Source: Ignavibacteriales bacterium (GTDB lineage Bacteria; Bacteroidota; Ignavibacteria; Ignavibacteriales; Melioribacteraceae). Taken from it: a DNA stretch of 64,000 bases. The DNA lies in assembly GCA_020635285.1 (NCBI GenBank), contig JACKAB010000005.1, positions 587,519 through 651,518 on the forward strand, in the 5' to 3' direction. Positions within the stretch are counted from its first letter, which is position 1. Each line of letters opens with the position of its first letter. The position numbers and the translations under genes are program-made. The notes under the pieces are model-generated. The model saw only the letters and a program-made list of their open reading frames with translations, made no database searches and was not told where the DNA came from. This document shows positions 48,617 to 58,296 of this stretch, piece after piece.

Positions 48617-50749
48617 ATGATAAAAATATTTTTAATTTTAACCTTTTTTACTTTTTTGTGTATCAACATATTTGGGCAAGAATCAAATATATTTAGTATT
48701 CAAAATAACACCTCAATAAACTCATTGGTTTCAAAAAAAGCAGGGATTGGATTTAGAATTGATGATAATTATAATTTAAATGATTATCAAACAATGGCTT
48801 CAAAATTCACTCCTTATCCCAACTATCATTTTAGCGTTGCTCTTAATTTTGCAGATTCTTATTACTACAACAATGCAAATGTACATTTCAGCGATCCAAG
48901 TTTTATTTCAGTAGTTCAGGAACTGCAAGCTGCGGGGCATGAAATTATGGATCACACTCCTAACCATAGAACTAATTATTTTATTACTTTATTTCCTATT
49001 GATACTTTTTATATAGAAAATACAACAACATTTTTACCTGGAATTGATCAAGTAATTGAATTGCCAAACGGTAAAAGAAAAGTCTGTCTTGAATTTAATG
49101 ATGTAATTCCCAGTGGGCAAGAAGACGGTATCTGTGAAGTAATTGGGGACTCAATTTATGGGAATTTTAGTGCAATAGATTTTAATACAGAACCTTATAT
49201 CTATTTGAGTGGCCCTGGCTTAGATACACTTTTCTTCATTAGTGGTTTTTCTGGAAATAAGCAAAAAGCAAAAATTAAAGATTTGTGGGAAGAAGCAGTT
49301 AATTTTGAGGAAAAAGAGGATGTTGGTTTTTATAAATTTACGAGAAAATCCAGATTAACAATTGATGCAATAAGAGAGTTAGCTAAAGAAACGCAGAGGC
49401 TTGCAGTAGAATACAATTTAATTAGACCATATACATGGATTCAACCTGGGGGAAGGCATCCGGTAATTTCAATGGCTGAATTAAGCCAAGCGTTAGTGCC
49501 TCTGGGTTATACAGCCGGCGCTTCATTTCAAAATGTACAATCGCTTAAAGTTTTCAATGAGTATGATCCTAATGATGTTAAAATGTTTGGAATGCAGTGG
49601 GAAGATTTTAATGAAGATCATACTGATCAAAATTTAGCTAAGATAAAAACCATAATTTCAGATGGAATTGCAAAACATAAAGTGATGTTTGGACATAATC
49701 ATTTTTATACGTTGGGTACAACAGGATATGTTACTTCTCAACAATATTTCAACAATGTAGAAGAAATTCTTAGCTGGTGCGATAGCAATAATATTGCCGT
49801 TAAAACCTATTCTGAGTGGGCAAATTTACTTTACAATGAAACTCCAGATCCCTATGAAAATGTTTTTCCTCCCCTTAATGTTAATCTAGATACATATACA
49901 AATACCTTAAATCCAAACGGTATACCGGATGGTTACGCCGCAAGAACAACTTGGACTCATAATGGAAATATAATTGATGATAAAGGCTTTTGGGAAACTG
50001 ATCCTGGCGCCCCAAGCGAAGGCAATTATTGCTATGCAAAATATTGGAATAATAATGGGCGGATATTTATGGTGCAAAATTTAGGTGGTATTGAAAAAGG
50101 CGAGAATGAATTTGAGATTTGGACAAAAGGTGGACAAGACGATAGAATTGAGGTGATATTTTCATTCCCCAATACAACTAATTCAAACCAAGTATTTATA
50201 ATACCAGCTAACACATCATCCTGGAAGAAATATAACCTATCTAATTCCACAAATTTTAATACTTTATTAAATATTCCACAAGATGCTTCGTTAGTATCTG
50301 TTGAAGTAAAAGCACAATATTTTACTGGTCCAATAAAAGTAAGTGGAATGGCTCTTTACAAAAAGAAACCAATAATTTCTGCCGCTCTAAAAGTTAATTT
50401 GGAAGGAGCATTTTCTACAGGAACAATGACCACCAGTACAGAGTTTCAAAATGTGGTTCCAACTGGACAACCTTTTAATACAGTGCCTTGGACTTATACA
50501 GGAACAGAATCATTCACGACTTTACCAACAAACGTGATTGATTGGGTTTTAGTTGAATTGCGAAATGGAACTACCTCGGATACAATGGTAAAAAGTAAAG
50601 CCGGTTTAGTTAAAAATGATGGAACTATAATTAATGCAGACGATGGATTACCAATAAGTTTTGAGATTGCAGAAGGGAATTACTATGTTGTTATTTACCA
50701 CAGAAACCATCTACCAATAATGAGTGCAACTCCTGTAACATTTCAATAA
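48617..50749 (+). CDS. secreted polysaccharide deacetylase-like protein 3, intact
   Basis: 710 residues, the only unbroken member of the triplet. Signal peptide (FLILTFFTFLCINIFGQ). NodB-like domain from about residue 40 to 400: GFRIDDN with Asp49-Asp50, HEIMDHTPNHRTNYF (metal HxxxH), YTWIQPGGRHPVIS, MFGMQWEDFNED, and FGHNHFYTLG as the last His motif. Then DPYENVFPPLNVNLD leads to a carbohydrate-binding-like sandwich (VEKGENEFEIWTKG in its paralogue) and a C-terminal ~120-residue domain (LKVNLEGAFSTGTMTTST, VIDWVLVELRNG, NYYVVIYHRNHLPIMSATP) that I know from secreted Bacteroidota/Ignavibacteria proteins. No YPNPFNP sorting tail. Exact substrate unknown; linked by position to surface polysaccharide. 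Confidence 0.7.
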   Translation: MIKIFLILTFFTFLCINIFGQESNIFSIQNNTSINSLVSKKAGIGFRIDDNYNLNDYQTMASKFTPYPNYHFSVALNFADSYYYNNANVHFSDPSFISVVQELQAAGHEIMDHTPNHRTNYFITLFPIDTFYIENTTTFLPGIDQVIELPNGKRKVCLEFNDVIPSGQEDGICEVIGDSIYGNFSAIDFNTEPYIYLSGPGLDTLFFISGFSGNKQKAKIKDLWEEAVNFEEKEDVGFYKFTRKSRLTIDAIRELAKETQRLAVEYNLIRPYTWIQPGGRHPVISMAELSQALVPLGYTAGASFQNVQSLKVFNEYDPNDVKMFGMQWEDFNEDHTDQNLAKIKTIISDGIAKHKVMFGHNHFYTLGTTGYVTSQQYFNNVEEILSWCDSNNIAVKTYSEWANLLYNETPDPYENVFPPLNVNLDTYTNTLNPNGIPDGYAARTTWTHNGNIIDDKGFWETDPGAPSEGNYCYAKYWNNNGRIFMVQNLGGIEKGENEFEIWTKGGQDDRIEVIFSFPNTTNSNQVFIIPANTSSWKKYNLSNSTNFNTLLNIPQDASLVSVEVKAQYFTGPIKVSGMALYKKKPIISAALKVNLEGAFSTGTMTTSTEFQNVVPTGQPFNTVPWTYTGTESFTTLPTNVIDWVLVELRNGTTSDTMVKSKAGLVKNDGTIINADDGLPISFEIAEGNYYVVIYHRNHLPIMSATPVTFQ

Positions 50750-50769
50750 GATTTGAGCTTAAAACTGTA

Positions 50770-51642
50770 TTAAAATGTAAATGTTTCCTTAAGTCGCTGC
50801 ATTTGTTCTTTCCTTAAGTAGGTCATAAATTCTTTTGTAACTTTAACTTCTTGCCCACTGATTAAAGCCCACAAGTAACCAAACAAATGTAGGATTCCGC
50901 TAATAAAATAGGGACGTTCCTTAAATCTATAAAATGATTTTACGATTTGAAAAAGAGGATGATAACCAATTGTTTTTGCCAACATTCCTTCTCTGAACTT
51001 AGTTTCAACAATGCCCCATCTTCCTAATCCTGAAAGTCGTAAATTTACAACTGATAAGTGATCAAATGTTTGTACAGTCCAGCCTTTCATTCTTGCGGTA
51101 ACTTCTGTAATAATATCTTCACCGCCTTTATTTAGAGGTGTAAATCCGCCAATGTCGTTAAAACATTCCTTTCTAAAAAATTGAACAGCACCGCGGACGC
51201 TATTACTTGCAAGAACAACTTTAATTTTTTTACCTTTATAATATTCAAAAAATATACCGCCAGCTAAGCCAAGTTTGGGGTCCTTCTCAAACTCAGCTAA
51301 AATGGATTCATAATAATTATTTTCAAATTTGGCATCTGCATCAAGAATTCCAATAAAATCATATTCTATGTTATTGTCTTTAATTTTTTTAAGAGCAATA
51401 TTTATTGCGTAAACTTTGGAAGCAAAATTTCTGTCATCGGTATTATCGTTCCTGATGAATTGAATAAAATCATTTGATTGTGCATAAGTTTTAATAATTT
51501 CATCTGTTTTATCTGTCGAGCCATCACTAACAATAAACCACATAAAAGGTTTGATTGTCTGTGCTACTACAGATTTTATTGTCTCACCAATATAATCTTG
51601 TTCATTTTTTGCTGCAGTAATCAGTATGTATTTTTTATTCAT
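50770..51642 (-). CDS. glycosyltransferase family 2
   Basis: 290 residues, GT-A fold: ILITAAKNEQDYIGETIKSVVAQT, VSDGSTDKTDEII (nucleotide-binding Asp), GILDADAKFE (DxD metal site), RGAVQFFRKECFNDIGGF and GEDIITEVTARMKGW (catalytic ED). One C-terminal hydrophobic stretch. It adds a sugar to the growing exopolysaccharide repeat; donor and linkage unknown. Last gene of the minus-strand cluster, convergent with the deacetylase-like genes. Confidence 0.85.
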   Translation of the reverse strand: MNKKYILITAAKNEQDYIGETIKSVVAQTIKPFMWFIVSDGSTDKTDEIIKTYAQSNDFIQFIRNDNTDDRNFASKVYAINIALKKIKDNNIEYDFIGILDADAKFENNYYESILAEFEKDPKLGLAGGIFFEYYKGKKIKVVLASNSVRGAVQFFRKECFNDIGGFTPLNKGGEDIITEVTARMKGWTVQTFDHLSVVNLRLSGLGRWGIVETKFREGMLAKTIGYHPLFQIVKSFYRFKERPYFISGILHLFGYLWALISGQEVKVTKEFMTYLRKEQMQRLKETFTF

Positions 51643-51674
51643 TTATTTTTTTTTAATATTTTAAATTAATATAT

Positions 51675-52972
51675 TCATTTCTTTTTAAACCAGATTACGC
51701 CTAAGATAACCCAAGCCATCCAAAAGAAAATATCTGATGGAAGACTATAACCTGTTAAAGCTGATTCAACAAAGTTTGTAATTAATACAACTGCAACTGT
51801 ATAGGTTGCATAGGCTTTTTCTGGTGAGAAGGAGCTGTAATTGCAATACTAATTGGAAGCAGCAAAATTAATAGCCAGAAAATGAGTCCAAAAAAACCAC
51901 TTCCCACTAATATAGACAAATAACCGTTATGTAAAGATTGGCGAACATTCCTCTCAATAAAACTACCTTCTAAATCAGCTCTCAATTCATCCTGAAAAAT
52001 TTTACCCTCAACGCCAAATCCATACCCAAATAGAGGTTTTTCTTTTATAAATATTTCTGCGTTACTCCAAATATCTTCTCGTGAGCTTAAATCGGTAATT
52101 TGCGATCCTTCATTTCGTTCAAAACTTGATGGTGAAAAGTTTAAAAGAATAATTAAAAAGAATCCAACTACAATTGAAACTGAAAACAACTTCAACCAGT
52201 TTCTTTCCAATAGAAGCCATATGAAAACACCAACAGAAGAAGCAAGTAAGGTAGTTCTTGAACCGGTAAGAATATGCAGGCCTAATGTTAAAAGTAGTGG
52301 AATCACTATGTAATATTTTTTAAGATTTTGGGTTTTGTAAAACTTCCAAATTAAAACCGGATAACTAAGCATACAAAATGAACCAAACGTATTAGGTTGC
52401 TCCCAAAGTCCAATTAGTCTATTCTGTTTCCACCACCAGACCCTTGCTGGAATTACAACCATAGCTAACAAATTTAAAATTATTAGAACAATTATTAAAA
52501 CAAATAATGCGTTTAGTGCTTTTGTTAAATTGCCTTCTTCTCGCAACCATTCATTTAAACCCAAAAGAAAACTAAAAACTGCAAATAATAGTCCAGAGCG
52601 TATTAATGTAAATTTAAGATCTAATGAATAAAATGCAGAAAAAGCGGCAAACAAAATAAATACACCAAGAAGTAAAAAGTGAATAGGAATCCGCCATTTA
52701 TTTTTAGATGTATTTGATAAATATTTTATGATACCCATTCCGCCGAGTAAAAATAAAGTCACTGCGCGGAGTATTCCACCAATTCCAATTGTGGCTTCAG
52801 TTACAACTAGCGGATCTTCAGGGAGATTATCAAAAAAGATTGCGGATATTAAAGGTGTAAGGACAAAGAAGAAAACTGCAATTTCAAATTTTTTATTCCA
52901 TAGATATAGTAAATAACTTCCACCTATAATTAGAATTCCAAATAGAAACAATATGTATAAATCGTTCGTCAA
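51675..52972 (-). CDS. O-antigen ligase/polymerase-family membrane protein (Wzy-like), frameshift near C-terminus
   Basis: About 430 residues and ten or more membrane segments, with the large extracytoplasmic loop and the Wzy_C/WaaL-type motif (SSREDIWSNAEIFIKEKPLFGYGFGVEG, then RQSLHNGYLSILVGSGFFGL). Near 51825 a single-base shift turns the end from HQKKPMQP into EKAYATYTVAVVLITNFVESALTGYS, which continues as a membrane segment to the stop at 51675. It probably polymerises repeat units at the outer face of the inner membrane. It starts five bases before the end of the flippase gene. Confidence 0.75.
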
Positions 52973-52976
52973 AACA

Positions 52977-54439
52977 TTATCCTAATTTAGCATAATTTAA
53001 TATGGTAGAAATACCTTTATCAATAATTCTTTTTTCTTCTATGTGGAAAAAATCACTTAAATAAAATGCTGCTATGTAACAAAGAATCAACAATGTTGAT
53101 ATGGAATAAAAAATTAAATTGGAATATAAACTCAATGCGTAAAATGCAATAAATAGAAAAATTCCAGAAATTAAAATCACACCAATTCTTTTTGATTCTA
53201 TCGGAACTGTAAATTCTTTATTGCCATAATAAAATAGAACCAATCCAGAAGCGATTAAGTAAAAATTAATTCCTAAAATGGTCCCGAAAGTTCCATAAAA
53301 CTTTGTCGCAAAATATGAGATAACAATACTAATTACTGTAACTATGAACGAAATGAAACCTGTTGTTTTTGTTTTATTATTTAAATGAATTAGTGATTGA
53401 CCGATATAATTTAAAGCAGTAAATCCTAATGCTGGTATAAGTAAAAATACGAATAGGTATGAGTCCGTATAACCACCATTACCAATTAGTTCTATTAAAT
53501 ATTTAAATATGTATAAAATGAATATACTGACAATAATATATGCTAAAGCAATATAGGTGATAATTTTAGTAATAATATTTTTCAATTTTGGATTATTTTT
53601 TATTGCTGAAGACGTAAGGTTCATAAGCTAATTGAAAAGGAGCAATCAAAATCATTATACCAATTGTGGCAACTTTGTATCCAACGGCTAAAAGAGCCAC
53701 CGCTTCTAAATTTCTGAAAGAACCTAAAAAATAATTTCCAGAAGTGGTAACCAAAATGGTCCCGGAAGTTGCAAGAATTAATGGATATCCAAATTTGAAT
53801 AACATTTTTGATGTAGAAATATCGATTTTAATTCCGTCTTTTTATAAATCCATAAAATTACAAAAAGCCACATTAACCCATATGAAAATATTTGAGCGTA
53901 TAAAACTCCGTTAATTCCCCAATTAGAATTTTGCAGCACATACCAAGTTGTAATCACGAGAACTACGGATGAAGCAATACTGATATACATATAAGCGTTG
54001 CCGAGCCCTTTTGCTCTAAAATATGATAAAATGTTTAAGCTAAGCGAACGTGCGATGCCAACTAAAATGGTCAATAAAATTACATTATTTAATACACTCA
54101 CTTGAAATAATTTAGACAAATATTCTTCGGGAATAAAAGATGCAAAAATGACTAAAACAATTCCTGAAAGTATATTGATAAAAGTTGAACTACCGATTAA
54201 CTCGTTAAGTTTATTATTTAAATTGTATTCAGAAAAAAAGCGCATAATTGCAGAACGCATGCCAACATCATTAATTGTTATTATAATTTCAGTTGTAAAA
54301 AGTAAAGTTGCAAGAAGGCCATAATCTTCCTTCGACAGAAACTCCGTATAGAGTGGAATTAACAAAAAGTTGTAAACCTAATTGCCACAATTCCAATAGC
54401 GTAGTAGAGTGTATTTTTACTAAATGATTTTATTTTCAT
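52977..54439 (-). pseudogene. oligosaccharide flippase (Wzx-like), frameshifted
   Basis: Starts at 54439 (MKIKSFSKNTLYYAIGIVAIRF, the usual Wzx opening). It then shifts into LIPLYTEFLSKEDYGLLATLLFTTEIIITINDVGMRSAIMRFFSEY (54365), again near 53790 (KMLFKFGYPLILATSGTILVTTSGNYFLG) and again near 53610. Restored it is about 487 residues with some twelve to fourteen membrane segments, a MATE/MVF-type polysaccharide flippase moving lipid-linked repeat units across the inner membrane. At least three indels. Lies between the toroid gene and Wzy. Confidence 0.75.
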
Positions 54440-54508
54440 TTCTTTCTAATGGATTAACAAATTAGTCCAAAATTTTTAATTAGAACATTACCAACTTGTT
54501 ATAAATAA

Positions 54509-55695
54509 TTAATTATTTGAATTTTTGGATATCTCAAAAACTTTGAGATTATCATAAGCTTCTTCTTGTTGTTCGTTTGAGGAATAATTTATTCTGCCCG
54601 CAAAAGTATATAATATCCATCCAAAATCATAAGAACTGCTTTCATAATTAATTTTTAATTTATCGATATTGGGTTTTAGTTCTATTCCTAGCAAATTAAT
54701 AAATGAATACAATTTACTATTTAGAACCGGAGTAATTTTATTCCATATGGCATTATTGCTTTTATCAATTAATTGATCCTGTAAAAATTCATTTTCAGTT
54801 AACCAATTTATCCCCTTCAGAATAAATTTATTATAATTATTTCCAGACGCCATTTGAGCGGCAAAAAGTGCCATTGGAGCTAAAGCAACTTGATGAACAG
54901 TATGAATTGGGAAGTAGCTAACCACTTTGCCGGTTTGAGAATCATACTGCCATTGCCATTCACCATTTTCACTTTGAAGTTCACATATTTTATTTGCGCA
55001 TTCTGTTGTTAATAGTAGAGCTTCTTCATTATGATATTGCTGTGAATAAAGTGATAGCGCATAAATAGAATAAACTTGATCCGCAAAAGATCCAATATTT
55101 GCGCGTATTTTACCTTCTAAATTGTTAGTATCTTCATGCTGAAAAATACCATGACCGCCATAATTTTTTCTAATTTTAGCATAAATTTTTGGAGGTAATG
55201 TTTCAACAGATCCTTTAAACTTTTCATTAAAGGTTGATGCAAAAAGCAAACCCGTTAAGAACCAAGAAAGTTCCATTGTATAGCCGGCTTTAGCATCATT
55301 AAATTGATTAAGCGCATTATTAAAATCAATTTTAGTTAAAAGTTTCAAGGAATCTTCTGGAGAAATTAGAGAAATTGCCCATATTAATAAACCTAATTCA
55401 CCAATACCTTCATAAGTATTTACTTTTTCAATTTGTTCGTTTAGAATTTTTTTTAAGTCTATGTATGATTTTATTCCGTGACTGTTAGCTTTGTGCAAGC
55501 CTAATAGATTTATTAAAGTATAACGCGTATTCCTTCCTTCAATGGAAATAGTTTTACCCATTTTTTCTTCATCATAGCAAATTCTTTTTGAACGGGCAAA
55601 TACATTTCGCCTAAACTTTCAATAGAAATATTAACTATTTCAGCAAGAAGTTTACTGTGCTTTGTGTTTCTTTCGAAGTGGTAATATTTGTTCAT
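54509..55695 (-). CDS. alpha/alpha-toroid protein of the polysaccharide cluster, frameshift near N-terminus
   Basis: I place the start at 55695 (MNKYYHFERNTKHSKLLAEIVN). Its ATGA overlaps a TGA that would end the upstream DUF354 gene if one A is dropped there. A missing T near 55608 then joins GEMYFARSKRICYDEEKMGKTISIEGRNTRYTLINLLGLH to the long frame ending at 54509. About 395 residues, helix-rich, with KNYGGHGIFQHED, GSFADQVYSIYALSLYSQ and SENGEWQWQYDSQTG: the QxxxGxW-like repeats of squalene-cyclase/prenyltransferase-type toroids. No signal peptide. A glycan-modifying or scaffolding role is conceivable, but function is unknown. Confidence 0.55.
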
Positions 55696-56800
55696 GATTC
55701 TCGTTTCTCGTAATAGTTTTTTCTCACCGGAAATATCATTAATGAGATTTTCAAGATCATTAACTATTGAGTGAAGGGCTAATGAATTAATATTTTCTAG
55801 TTTATTTGGACGTGTTCTTTTCTTTAATCTAATTTTTGATTTTACTTCGTCTTTATTTGTTATTAATGTTAATCTTCCTGTTTTTGCTAAATAATTATCA
55901 ACATCACCAATTTTACCTCTAAAAATACTATAAACTGGAACACCTAATGCAGCAGCTTCTCTGTTCATTGTTCCGCCGCCGCTAATTACTAAATCTGAGT
56001 ACCACATAAGGTTTAAAGCATCAACTACATCATCTGGAATTATAAGCTGTCCGTTTTCAAAGTATGAATGATAAGAATTTTTTATTAACTCTTTTTGCCT
56101 GCTATCCCTAGGTAAAATTATTGTTTGAACTTTATTTACGTGCAAAAGCAAACTTATAACTTCTTCGAACAATATGTCACTTTCCGGATTATGATAATGC
56201 GCTTGATCTGCCGGTGGACGTAAAATTACAGTGATTTTATTAGAGCTAAAATTGAAATATTTTTTAATTGATTGATCTGGCTTAAATGCTGGAACATAAA
56301 TATCTTCTTTAATTCCTAGGATAGGTTTTAATTTCAATATTTAGATTTGCTAGTTTTTCTTTCGATATCAAATTTGGTAGAAATAACATTTTAGGTTTAG
56401 CAAATGGAAGTGTCTGTACAAATTCATAATCAAGAAACATTACAATGGGAATGTTAAACAATCTTGCAACAATCATTTGCGATCTTGATCCATGAGAAAT
56501 AGCAATTATTGGTTTCTTCTTTAAAACAAATGGTAAAAGTTGAATGGATCTATATAATAATCCCACCATTTTAAGGATTTTATTTTTACCATGATGTTTA
56601 CCTACATCAGTAAAATGTAAACCGTAAAGTTGAGCTAGCTCAACAGTTTGTGAGTAATTTCTGGCAGATACTCTTACATTGTATCCTTCCGCCTGAAGCT
56701 TATGAATTATAGGCGCAAAGAAAGGAACATGAGGAGAATTATCAAGATCAATCCAGATAACTTTATCAGTATTGGGATTAAAAGAGTATTTTTTGTTCAT
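55692..56800 (-). pseudogene. DUF354-family glycosyltransferase-like protein, frameshifted
   Basis: The N-terminal piece 56800-56309 (KVIWIDLDNSPHVPFFAPIIHKLQAEGYNV, then ISHGSRSQMIVARLFNIPIVMFLDYEF) and the second piece (TYPGIKEDIYVPAF, ILRPPADQAHYHN, WYSDLVISGGGTMNREAAALGVPVYSIF) join by one shift near 56330. The SGGGTMNREAAALG loop resembles the nucleotide-sugar site of GT-B enzymes such as WecB/MurG; DUF354 is often found in polysaccharide clusters. About 365 residues when joined. The true end is probably EKNYYEKRES, overlapping the next gene by ATGA, after removing one A from an A6 run near 55720. Confidence 0.7.
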
Positions 56801-56861
56801 TTATTTTTCTATTTATTTAATACAAAGAAAGTGCAATTATTTTTTTTATTTGAGATTTAAA

Positions 56862-58276
56862 TCACTTTTCCCATTTAAAAAGAGACACAGCATCATTCTC
56901 AAATAATTTTGTAACCTTGCCGATTTTAATTTCTTTTATTGGATCATATTGATTAATACCCAAGCCTTTTAAATTAATTTTGGAGAGAGCGACTCTAAAA
57001 GGCATCTTTTTTGCGGAAGCAATTATCAATTTCTTTTTATGTGTTTTTTCTAAATCAATATCTTCTGGATTGGATTTTTCAATATAATATTTTTCTAAAG
57101 CGTTTAGATTACTACCATCTCTACCTTTAATAATATTAACACCAACACTCCAAGGGCCGATAACACATGTGTTATTATAACCGTTTACTCTCAGCCATTT
57201 TCCGGCATCTTCTCTCTCTTTTCCCACTATCATATTTGGTCTAATCCAAAACATGAAAGAAATAGTTAAGGCAGCAAAAAGTGCAAAACCAAAGTAGTAT
57301 TTATTTACTTCAACACTTCCAAGATAATAACCAAGTGGAAAAGCCAATGCCCAAAAAACCGGAAGCTGAAAACTACCTAATTCAATAAAGAATGTTGCTC
57401 CGGCAAATATTAAAAGTACCTGTGGAATTGTCGCAAGAATTAAAGTGATAGAAATTCTTGTATTATCCTTTAAACTAAATTTCATTCCTTTTAAAAGGTG
57501 AAAAAGAAAAAAATTAAAATTTATAATTACGAATGAGATAAAAGCTAAAGTCCTATACACAACACCTCGTCCTTCTGGATCAGCATTTGGTGGACTAAAC
57601 AAATCAAGCAGGTTTGCACCAATTGATAAATAAACAATTGCATAGAGTACAACAGCCAAAGCACCAACAATAAATGCTTGTTTAATTATTTTTTGATTGA
57701 AGCCTTTTAAGAAAAATTAAACCAAAAGCCAAACCGGATAAAGGTGATATAAGATTTGCATACATACATAAAAAATATGGCGGCAAGTATAATCTTATCT
57801 TTATAAATGCTAGTATAAAAAGTAGTACAAAAAAATATTGTAAAGCATAAACTTCTCCAATTACTGATTGTTCCCAAAAGCTGGGTATTAGACCAACAAC
57901 AAGTGCAATTGATAATGATTTGAATATGCTAAAATTTAAACTTCTCCAGATAAAAAAAGTTAATACTAATTCCAGCACCACTTAGTGCAGAAATAAAACC
58001 AGAAATCCAAATAGTGGAACTATAACTTACCGGAACTATTTGGTACACCAACCATAAAACTAATGTATGTCCTAAATGGTAATTTGGTAAAACAGTTCCA
58101 TCTAAAAGAGTTTCTTGAGGTAAATATGCAAAATCAAGAATAGGCTTATCGGCCAGTGCACGTATAGCAAAAACAATAACATCGGGTTTAGATGTGTAAT
58201 ACGGTATTTGTAATGCATAAAACAATAGGAAAAGAAAAAACAGTATCAACGATATTTTGAATTCATTTTTCAGCAT
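56862..58276 (-). pseudogene. GT-C-like multi-pass membrane protein, frameshifted
   Basis: Three overlapping pieces (58276-57929, 57981-57682, 57659-56862) join into one ~470-residue protein. Hydrophobic helices dominate. The first loop, DVIVFAIRALADKPILDFAYLPQETLLDG, with acidic residues after the first membrane segment, and PNYHLGHTLVLWLVY resemble GT-C/DUF2723-type lipid-linked sugar transferases. The soluble C-terminal tail holds RVNGYNNTCVIGPWSVGVNI. It may add a sugar from a lipid carrier or be a polymer-modifying transferase; assignment is tentative. Lies 21 bases after wzc. Confidence 0.5.
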
Positions 58277-58296
58277 TAGGATTTTATAATCTATAT

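Noticed and set aside
56852..56865. GAGA-TTTAAA-TCAC upstream of the DUF354 gene as another Crp/Fnr box
   Set aside because: It faces the wrong way with a weak second half and overlaps the end of the preceding gene, so it was not listed as a site.
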